Part shown: positions 1-7,400 of the stretch, one piece after another | How positions within the stretch are numbered: position 1 is the first letter of the stretch | Layout of the letters: each line of letters starts with the position of its first letter | Assembly: GCF_038024035.1 (NCBI RefSeq) | Contig: NZ_CP150664.1 | Location: 1,426,001 to 1,490,000 of the forward strand | DNA: 64,000 nt | Direction: 5' to 3' | Source of the DNA: Polaribacter pacificus | GTDB lineage: Bacteria > Bacteroidota > Bacteroidia > Flavobacteriales > Flavobacteriaceae | The notes under the pieces: generated by a model | Database searches by the model: none | What the model saw: only the letters and a program-made list of their open reading frames with translations | Told to the model about the DNA's origin: nothing | Position numbers and translations under genes: made by a program

Positions 1-250
1 CATTCTGCTTTTTTGCATGCTCTTTAAAGGTTTCCATCCAAAGTACATCATAGCTTTCTGGGTTTTGAATATTGTTAGAGGTCTTCACCAAAACAAAAAT
101 AGTTGGCTCACCTTTTTTAAACAATACAAACTGTGGATGCTTTTTTAATTGACTGTTGATGGCTACAAATTCATAGCCCATTTCTTGTAGTTTTTTTCCG
201 ATAAAATTCATTCCTAAATTATGAATCTCTTGATCGTTTAAAGCTTCCAT
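1..250 (-). CDS. Unknown small protein, N-terminal part (cut by window edge)
   Basis: An open frame begins with ATG at 250 and runs off the left edge, leaving 83 visible residues (start MEALNDQEIHNLG). It has no signal peptide or membrane segment, so it is probably cytosolic. A segment rich in Lys, His and aromatic residues (KKHPQFVLFKKGEPTIFVLV) alternates like paired beta-strands. A perfect Bacteroidota -7 box lies 22 bases upstream, which supports the start. I do not recognise the family and assign no function. Confidence 0.7.
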   Translation of the reverse strand, partial: MEALNDQEIHNLGMNFIGKKLQEMGYEFVAINSQLKKHPQFVLFKKGEPTIFVLVKTSNNIQNPESYDVLWMETFKEHAKKQN

Positions 251-271
251 AGTTATTCTTATATTTAACTA

Positions 272-279
272 CAAAAGTA
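272..279 (-). promoter_or_regulatory. -7 promoter box TACTTTTG for the gene at 1-250
   Basis: On the minus strand the sequence TACTTTTG matches the Bacteroidota consensus TAnnTTTG exactly and lies 22 bases before the ATG. No convincing -33 TTG was found at ideal spacing. Confidence 0.5.
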
Positions 280-340
280 CTGTTTTTGAATAAAAAAAAG
301 AACTTGTTAAGTAAAGTGAACTGTCAAAAATTTTGATTGT

Positions 341-547
341 CTACAACAATATAAAAATAAGAGTCCATGCCAGAAGTGCAACCATGGTACTCAAGAGTAT
401 TTCCCATTTAGAAATCCTATGGCGAGTACTAAAATATTTGCATTTGCAGTCTACACATTGGTATCTGGTACCTTTTAAAAAGTACCTTTCAAAGAAGGTT
501 CTTCTAATCCTATTCTTAGCTTTTGATTGACATTTTGGGCAGCACAT
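341..547 (-). CDS. Small zinc-ribbon membrane protein
   Basis: A 68-residue protein with an ATG start. It begins MCCPKCQSKAK and later has CVDCKCKYF, giving two CxxC pairs about 27 residues apart, the pattern of a zinc ribbon. The last 20 residues (WEILLSTMVALLAWTLIFIL) form one membrane helix, so the ribbon is probably an N-terminal cytoplasmic domain on a membrane anchor. An opposite-strand frame covers the same bases but encodes nothing recognisable, and the paired cysteines decide for this strand. Function unknown. Similar zinc-ribbon/TM micro-proteins are common in Bacteroidota, but no role can be inferred here. Confidence 0.6.
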   Translation of the reverse strand: MCCPKCQSKAKNRIRRTFFERYFLKGTRYQCVDCKCKYFSTRHRISKWEILLSTMVALLAWTLIFILL

Positions 548-669
548 AGTTTTTGTTTATATCTAGTATAAATTATGCGAAGCAAAATTAGGCTTCTCAC
601 CATAGTGTACCCAGCTATCTGTAATATGGGGGTATACATAGCTTGTTCAAATGTACAGGTAACTAAGCA

Positions 670-698
670 AAAAAAAACCAGTATAAATACTGGTTTTC
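670..698 (-). terminator. Terminator of the signalling operon
   Basis: An 11-bp inverted repeat (AAAACCAGTAT / ATACTGGTTTT) followed on the minus strand by a run of T. It lies 13 bases after the stop codon of the response regulator at 711. Confidence 0.75.
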
Positions 699-710
699 AT
701 ATAATGAGAG

Positions 711-1382
711 TTATAAGTCTCCTTCATTTATACCAACTAACTGGTTTTTAAATGCAAATACAACCAGTCCTGCAAAATTTTTCGACTGCGTTTTAATAAG
801 TAAATTATTACGGTGCCACTCTACGGTTCGTTTGCTTAAAAATAGCTGTTCTGCAATTTCTTTAGTACTGTGTTGCTGGCAAATTAAGCTTAATATTTCA
901 AGTTCTCTTTCTGTTAAAAAATCAGCATCTAAAACGGTCTTTATAGCCGTAGGTGGCTTTTCTTTAAGACACTTTAATATCTCAGCATCATAATAAAATC
1001 CCTTGTCCATAATTTCATGAATCACCAGTAAAACATCTTTTGGGTTTGATGTCTTTACCAAATAAGAAGCTGCTCCTACATCAATGACATTGGCGATAAA
1101 AGAAGGTGAATTATAACTAGTCAATGCCACAATTTTAATCTCTGGATATCGATGTGAAATTTGTTTTGTGGCCTCTATACCGTTTAACAAAGGCATTTTT
1201 AAATCCATTAAAATAATATCTGGATATTTGCTAGTGCTCTCTAGATAATCTAGTAATTCACGTCCATTATTTGCTTCAAAAACAACAGAAATATCAGTTT
1301 GTTTTTCCAATAAAAAAGCCATGCCTTTTCTAAACAAGACTTCGTCATCTGCTAGTGCAATATGTATTTTTTTTAGGGTCAT
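711..1382 (-). CDS. NarL/LuxR-family response regulator
   Basis: A 223-residue two-domain regulator. The receiver domain (about 1-125) has the acidic pair at D12/D13, the phospho-acceptor D60 in LMDLKMP and K110 in YLVKTS. A LuxR-type helix-turn-helix (about 155-215) contains LTEREIEIL-like and STKEIAEQLFLSKRTVEWH segments typical of NarL/FixJ regulators. The gene starts two bases after the stop of a HisKA_3-type kinase, so the pair is a two-component system. The kinase presumably phosphorylates D60, and the regulator then binds DNA as a dimer. Targets cannot be read from the sequence. Last gene of a three-gene operon that ends at a hairpin at 670-698. Confidence 0.93.
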   Translation of the reverse strand: MTLKKIHIALADDEVLFRKGMAFLLEKQTDISVVFEANNGRELLDYLESTSKYPDIILMDLKMPLLNGIEATKQISHRYPEIKIVALTSYNSPSFIANVIDVGAASYLVKTSNPKDVLLVIHEIMDKGFYYDAEILKCLKEKPPTAIKTVLDADFLTERELEILSLICQQHSTKEIAEQLFLSKRTVEWHRNNLLIKTQSKNFAGLVVFAFKNQLVGINEGDL

Positions 1383-1384
1383 AT

Positions 1385-2161
1385 TTAAAAATTAAAAGTG
1401 TATTGAAATCCCTTACCAACCTGAGAAGAAAAATAATAGCTTCCATTTAAAAAGAGAATTCTATTCTCTAAACTAATCATTCCTAAGCCCTTATATTGTA
1501 TTTTTTCTACATTAAAACCAACTCCGTTATCACTATAATAACAAGTTCTTTTTCCCGTTAGGGTTTTAAAATCAATTTGAATTTTTGTTGATTTACCGTG
1601 TTTGATTGAATTGTTTATCAATTCCTGTAGAATTCTAAATACATGCAACTGACTGTTGTCGTTTAACGAGGTGAAATCCAATGAATTTGTATAATGAATA
1701 GCGACTGCTTTGGTATTATTAACATCTAAAACCAATTCTTTAATCGCTTCATGCAGGCCAAATTCAGACAGTATTGGTGGCAATAGGTTATGAGCTAAAT
1801 TTCTTGAGCTTTCTGCTGTTTTTTTAATGGTGACAAGTAATGTGTCTACCATTTCTTTGGTTTCTTCTATTGTTAATTTTTCTGAAATCAAAGCGTAGGC
1901 TTGCAGTGAAACCACATTTAATTTAGCACTAATATCATCATGTAGTTCTTGGGCAATCCTTGAACGTTCCTTTTCTTGTGCAATGATAGACGCTTGTAAT
2001 ATTTTCTTTTGAAATTGTATTTCTAACTCTTTCTTCTCTACTTCTTTTTGAAGGATTTTTTTTCTAGATTTCCAAACAAAAATTATAATTGCAATGGTAA
2101 CTATGGCAAAAAATATGATACCATAACTTATAAGGAGTAGTAATTGGTCGTTTTTAAACAC
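1385..2161 (-). CDS. HisKA_3-family sensor histidine kinase without a sensor domain
   Basis: A 258-residue NarX/LiaS-type kinase. One membrane helix (about 7-30) is followed by a coiled coil (35-65), a HisKA_3 dimerisation domain with phospho-acceptor H74 in ELHDDISAKL, and an HATPase domain with LINNSIKHG (N box), DNGVGF (G1) and GLGMISLENR (G2). There is no extracytoplasmic domain, so the signal must come from a partner, most simply the 7-TM protein encoded just upstream. The start is GTG at 2161 and overlaps the stop of that gene by 8 bases. No in-frame ATG occurs before the H box, so GTG is the only credible start. The regulator at 711-1382 follows after 2 bases. Confidence 0.92.
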   Translation of the reverse strand: MFKNDQLLLLISYGIIFFAIVTIAIIIFVWKSRKKILQKEVEKKELEIQFQKKILQASIIAQEKERSRIAQELHDDISAKLNVVSLQAYALISEKLTIEETKEMVDTLLVTIKKTAESSRNLAHNLLPPILSEFGLHEAIKELVLDVNNTKAVAIHYTNSLDFTSLNDNSQLHVFRILQELINNSIKHGKSTKIQIDFKTLTGKRTCYYSDNGVGFNVEKIQYKGLGMISLENRILFLNGSYYFSSQVGKGFQYTFNF

Positions 2162-2816
2162 CTGCTTTGTATTTTTTACGAATATAGTTCCACTCGGTAA
2201 AAATTAAGGCCTGATAAACAATATAAAAAATAGAGTTAAAAATCCAAATATCTATATAGGGATCTTCAATAAAGACCAATTCATAATTTCCAGACAAAAA
2301 TATCAGACAGCTACAAATCAAATACATGATTAAGCCTGTCATTAAATACATATATTGTTTTTCTTCACCTAAGGTTTTGTAAAGGTGTCTCAATGCGTAT
2401 ATAACTAACAACAAAGAGGTTGATACAATTTCAAACAAGTTAAACTCCCAAAATAACTCAGGTTTTTTTATATATGAAAAAATGATCAGTACAAAAACTA
2501 AAGATGAACTTATCAGTACTATATTTTTAGCCTTCTTATCTTTAAAAAGTCGATAAAAAACCAAACTTAATAGCAAAAACTGGGCGTTGAAATAAAAATG
2601 GGAAAGAAATAAATTATTACCAGGGTTGGCATAACCTATTAGGTTGCAAAAAAATTCTACGACAAACAAGCCTGTTAAATAACAGGCAACAATTGTATAG
2701 ATTTTGTTTTTAAAGGTTTTTACCTTGGTTAAAAACAATACTGCATTTAAAAACAAAAGCAGTAAGCTAAAAACACTTACGAGAAAACCCAATAAGTAGG
2801 GGTCATTATTGGACAT
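2154..2816 (-). CDS. Seven-helix membrane protein upstream of a histidine kinase
   Basis: A 220-residue protein with about seven hydrophobic helices (near 8-30, 38-60, 68-90, 97-115, 122-143, 153-175, 188-210) joined by short loops and ending in a Lys-rich tail (IRKKYKAGV). There is no signal peptide or enzymatic motif. It is the first gene of an operon with a kinase that lacks a sensor domain, and the two genes overlap by 8 bases, which implies translational coupling. I infer a sensory or signal-transducing membrane subunit, similar in layout to 7TM receptor modules fused to kinases elsewhere. The family is not recognised. An alternative is a transporter-like or scaffold protein. Confidence 0.75.
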   Translation of the reverse strand: MSNNDPYLLGFLVSVFSLLLLFLNAVLFLTKVKTFKNKIYTIVACYLTGLFVVEFFCNLIGYANPGNNLFLSHFYFNAQFLLLSLVFYRLFKDKKAKNIVLISSSLVFVLIIFSYIKKPELFWEFNLFEIVSTSLLLVIYALRHLYKTLGEEKQYMYLMTGLIMYLICSCLIFLSGNYELVFIEDPYIDIWIFNSIFYIVYQALIFTEWNYIRKKYKAGV

Positions 2817-2896
2817 TTAGTTTATCGTATAAAATGTCCTTAAAAATACAAAATTAAAAAACAATTAGCAAAAACTAGACTCATTGGTTGCTGTTT

Positions 2897-4255
2897 CTAT
2901 CTTTTATTTCTCTTATTGTAGTTTTTATCCCCTCTTGTTTTTGGCTTTTTATATTTCTTAGCAATTTCTCTTCGGTAACTTCCTCCTTGGTTAGTTTTGC
3001 TGTTTTTTTCACTTTTTTCATGAAAAGCAGGTCCAGGAGCAAACTCATCCTTTTGGGTTTTAAGAGGATTGTAAATTTCTAGCTCTTCGGGTCTCTCTTC
3101 TGGTGTTAATTGATCCGAAATTTCAACTTCTGACGGAAATTCAATTTCTGGAATTTCGTAGTTCATCAATGTTTCAATATCAGCCTTATTTTCTTCCTCT
3201 GCTGGGGTTACAAACAACATACTTTGACCTTCATGAGCAGCCCTTCCTGTTCTTCCAATTCTATGCATGTAGTTTTCAGGAAAACTAGGAGTATCAAAAT
3301 TAATTACGTGGCTAATTTCATCCAAATCCAATCCACGAGCCATCACATCAGTGGCAACTAAAATGCGATTCATTCCATCATCAAACTGACGAATTGAGCG
3401 CTCTCTATAGTTTTGAGTCTTATTTGAATGGATTACACATATTTCATCAGCATACGATTCATCTAGAGCAGCAAACAATCTATCTGCACTTCTTTTGTTT
3501 CCGACAAACACCAATACTTTGGTAAACGTTTCTTTGTCTTTTAGCAAGAAATTTAGCAGGTTTACTTTTGTGTAAAAATTAGGCACATTATAATAACATT
3601 GTGCGATATTGTCTAGGGGAGTTCCACTCACCGCAATAGACACTTTTTCTGGTGCTTTAAAAAAATCGGTGATTAAGGCATCTACATCTTGAGTCATGGT
3701 TGCAGAAAACATAATATTTTGTCTGCGTTCTGGGAGTATGTCAAAAATATTTAAGAGCTGAAAACGAAAGCCTAAATCTAACATTACATCAACCTCATCA
3801 ATAACTAATTTCTGAATAGATTTCATGTTTAGCGCCTTGCTTAAGGCTAAATCATACAGTCTTCCGGGAGTGGCTACAATAATATCTTGACCTTGTAAAA
3901 TTGCTCTTTTTTGCACGTTGATGTTTGCTCCACCATAGACACCTAATACACGCAAAGTAATATAGTTGGCTAACTTTTCTATCTCTTCAACTACTTGTGT
4001 AACAAGTTCTCTGGTAGGAACCAAAACTAAAATTCTTGGGTGTTTTTGTTCTGTAAATTTTAAATCTCTAAGAATAGGCATCATATAGGCAAAGGTTTTA
4101 CCCGTACCTGTTTGTGCGATCCCAACAATGTCTTTACCTGATCTTACCACAGAAAAAGCCTGCTCTTGAATAGGAGTTGGATGTGTAAATCCTAAATCTT
4201 CTATGGCATTTAAAAGCTGCGTAGATAAATTTAAATCGTGAAAAGTAGTTTGCAT
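2897..4255 (-). CDS. DEAD-box ATP-dependent RNA helicase (RhlE/CsdA-like)
   Basis: A superfamily 2 helicase of 452 residues. Visible motifs are the Q motif (GFTHPTPIQEQ), motif I AQTGTGKT, PTRELV, motif II VIDEVD, motif III SAT, and HRIGRTGR near residue 330. Motif II reads DEVD rather than DEAD, a known conservative variant. The tail after about residue 375 is charged and Lys-rich, ending in KNYNKRNKR, and probably binds RNA. The likely role is remodelling of rRNA or mRNA structure. A TTG seven codons upstream is in frame, but that TTG is part of the -7 box TATCTTTG, so ATG at 4255 is the start. Confidence 0.95.
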   Translation of the reverse strand: MQTTFHDLNLSTQLLNAIEDLGFTHPTPIQEQAFSVVRSGKDIVGIAQTGTGKTFAYMMPILRDLKFTEQKHPRILVLVPTRELVTQVVEEIEKLANYITLRVLGVYGGANINVQKRAILQGQDIIVATPGRLYDLALSKALNMKSIQKLVIDEVDVMLDLGFRFQLLNIFDILPERRQNIMFSATMTQDVDALITDFFKAPEKVSIAVSGTPLDNIAQCYYNVPNFYTKVNLLNFLLKDKETFTKVLVFVGNKRSADRLFAALDESYADEICVIHSNKTQNYRERSIRQFDDGMNRILVATDVMARGLDLDEISHVINFDTPSFPENYMHRIGRTGRAAHEGQSMLFVTPAEEENKADIETLMNYEIPEIEFPSEVEISDQLTPEERPEELEIYNPLKTQKDEFAPGPAFHEKSEKNSKTNQGGSYRREIAKKYKKPKTRGDKNYNKRNKR

Positions 4256-4273
4256 TACAAATATATTATGCTG

Positions 4274-4281
4274 CAAAGATA
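4274..4281 (-). promoter_or_regulatory. -7 promoter box TATCTTTG of the DEAD-box helicase gene
   Basis: Exact match to TAnnTTTG on the minus strand, 18 bases before the ATG at 4255. It excludes the upstream in-frame TTG as start because that codon lies inside the box. Confidence 0.6.
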
Positions 4282-4362
4282 CATTTTATATACCGCACTT
4301 TTTAGTAAAAGACCTGTCTTAAAAACTAATACACATTTCTATAGACCAAATTGAATACACAC

Positions 4363-4396
4363 AAAAAAGCACCCAAATTTCTTCGGATGCTTTTTT
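4363..4396 (-). terminator. Terminator after the MBG-repeat surface protein
   Basis: AAAAAAGCAC CC and GGATGCTTTTTT pair with one mismatch around a short loop, giving a T-rich tail on either strand. It lies 31 bases after the stop codon at 4428. Confidence 0.6.
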
Positions 4397-4427
4397 AATA
4401 AATACTTTTTTTATTAGTCCTATTTTA

Positions 4428-7400
4428 CTATCTCTTTATAAACTTCTTCATCGTACTAGTAGTATCACTTTCTATTTTTAACAAATACATCCCTGATTTT
4501 AAACTACTGATATTTAAGATTTCTTTTGAAGTATAGTCTTGTACCTCTAGAAGTTGTTTTCCGGTGATGCTATATATCTTGATGCGAGCTTTGTCTAAAG
4601 TATCTAAATCTACACGTATAAAATTAGTTGCTGGATTTGGATATACTTGAACAGCTTCTGATAACAAAATATCTTGGTCTTCTCCAAATTGAATAATGGT
4701 TAGAACTTGAACAACATCAGGGGCAGCTTCGTAATTTGCATCTCCTGCTTGTTGGGCTGTAATATTAGTTGTGCCTACTGATAAAACTGTTACCGTATTC
4801 CCCAAAATTGTTGCTACATTCGTATTAGAACTTGTGTACGTAATTGCCAATCCTGATGAACTGGTAGCTGTAAAATCAAAAACATCTTGAACGTGTGTTA
4901 ATGTTTCAAATGTAATGGTTTGGGTAGCTTTTGCAATGGTTAAGTTATTAGAGACAAAAGTGATACTGTAGTTTACATTCGCTAGGGTTGAACCAATCTC
5001 ATAAGTTCCAACATTCTCTCCTGCTATTCTTGTTAAACTGCCTGTCAACACATCGCCTTTTTCTAAACCACCCGTTGTAATCTGATAGGTTAAACTTGGA
5101 TCTGTAGCCCCATACACCTTGTTCTTAGCATCGGCTGTAATAGTGATGGGTTTTTTAACAATGGTCAATTCTTTTGATACAAACGTGATGCCGTAATTTG
5201 TATTGGCTAAGGTTGAACTGATCGCATAGGCTCCAACATCCTCTCCTGCTACTCTTTTTAAACTGCCTGTCAACACATCACCTGTTTCTAAAACACCCGT
5301 TGTAATCTGATAGGTTAAACTTGGATCTGTAGCCCCATACACCTTGCTCTTAGCATCGGCTGTAATGGTGATGCCTTTTTTAACAATGGTCAAATCTTTT
5401 GACACAAACGTGATGCCGTAATTTGTATTGGCTAAGGTTGAACTGATCGCATAGGCTCCAACATCCTCTCCTGCTACTCTTTTTAAACTGCCTGTCAACA
5501 CATCACCTGTTTCTAAAACACCCGTTGTAATCTGATAGGTTAAACTTGGATCTGTAGCCCCATACACCTTGCTCTTAGCATCGGCTGTAATGGTGATGCC
5601 TTTTTTAACAATGGTCAAATCTTTTGACACAAACGTAATGTCGTAATTTGTATTGGCTAAGGTTGAACCGAGTGCATAGACTCCAACATCCTCTCCTGCT
5701 ATTCTTGTTAAACCTCCTGTTAACACATCACCTGTTTCTAAACTACCTGTTGTAATCTGATAAGTTAAACTTGGATCTGTAGCCCCATACACCTTGCTCT
5801 TAGCATCGGCTGTAATGGTGATGCCTTTTTTAACAATGGTCAAATCTTTTGACACAAACGTGATGCCGTAATTTGTATTGGCTAAGGTTGAACTGATCGC
5901 ATAGGCTCCAACATCCTCTCCTGCTACTCTTTTTAAACTGCCTGTCAACACATCACCTGTTTCTAAAACACCCGTTGTAATCTGATAGGTTAAACTTGGA
6001 TCTGTAGCCCCATACACCTTGCTCTTAGCATCGGCTGTAATGGTGATGCCTTTTTTAACAATGGTCAAATCTTTTGACACAAACGTAATGTCGTAATTTG
6101 TATTGGCTAAGGTTGAACCGAGTGCATAGACTCCAACATCCTCTCCTGCTATTCTTGTTAAACCTCCTGTTAACACATCACCTGTTTCTAAACTACCTGT
6201 TGTAATCTGATAGGTTAAACTTGGATCTGAATCGCCATACACCTTGCTCTTTGCATCGGCTGTAATGGTGATGGCTTTTTTAGCAATGGTCAATTTTTTT
6301 GACACAAACGTAATGTCATAATTTGTATTGGCTAAGGTTGAACTGATCGCATAGGCTCCAACATCCTCTCCTGCTACTCTTGTTAAACCTCCTGTTAACA
6401 CATCACCTGTTTCTAAACTACCTGTTGTAATCTGATAGGTTAGACTTGGGTCTGTAGCACCATACACCTTGCTCTTTGCATCAGCAGTAATGGTGATGGG
6501 TTTTTTAACAATGGTCAATTCTTTTGATACAAAGGTGATGCTGTAATTTGTATTGGCTAAGGTTGAACCGATCGTGTAGGCTCCAACATCCTCTCCTGCT
6601 ATTCTTGTTAAACTTCCCGTTAACACATCAACTGTTTCTAAACTACCTGCTGTAATTTGATAGGTTAAACTTGGATCTATAGCACCATACACCTTGCTCT
6701 TTGCATCGGCTGTAATAGTGATGGCTTTTTTAGCAATGGTCAATTCTTTTGATACAAAGGTGATGCTGTAATTTGTATTGGCTAAGGTTGAACCGATCGT
6801 GTAGGCTCCAACATCCTCTCCTGCTATTCTTGTTAAACTTCCTGTCAACACATCGCCTGTTTCTAAACTACCCGTTGTAATTTGATAGGTTAAACTTGGA
6901 TCTGTAGCCCCGTACACCTTGCTCTTTGCATCGGCTGTAATAGTGATGGCTTTTTTAGCAATGGTCAAATCTTTTGATACAAACGTAATGTCGTAATTCG
7001 CATTGGCTAAGGTTGAACCAATCGCATAGGTTCCAAAATCTTCTCCTGCTATTCTTGTTAAACTTCCTGTCAACACATCACCTGTTTCTAAACTACCTGT
7101 TGTAATCTGATAGGTTAAACTTGGGTCTGTAGCGCCATACACCTTGCTCTTAGCATCGGCTGTAATAGTGATGGCTTTTTTAGTGATGGTAAGGGTAATC
7201 TCTTTTTCTGTTTGTAAATAGTTGGCATCTGTAACCTGTGTTGCTTTAATTTTTACAGTACCAACATTACCAGGGATAAGTGTTGCATTGTTGGTGCCAG
7301 ATAAAGTAGCTGTACCTGAACCACCTGTAACAATATTGTAACTAATGGATCCTGTTGAATTTGATGTTGCAGCTAATGTAACAGCTGTATCTCCATAAGT

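Noticed and set aside
333-530. Plus-strand open frame of 65 codons
   Set aside because: Covers the same bases as the minus-strand zinc-ribbon protein, whose paired CxxC motifs and membrane helix are far more convincing.
711-2816. The NarL regulator as controller of the giant-gene operators
   Set aside because: NarL/FixJ proteins bind short inverted or spaced heptamers, not 11-bp tandem repeats, and the operon has no such repeat upstream.
4428-7185. MBG repeat array considered as a CRISPR or satellite array
   Set aside because: The repeats are coding, in frame and without spacers; they encode Ig-like domains.
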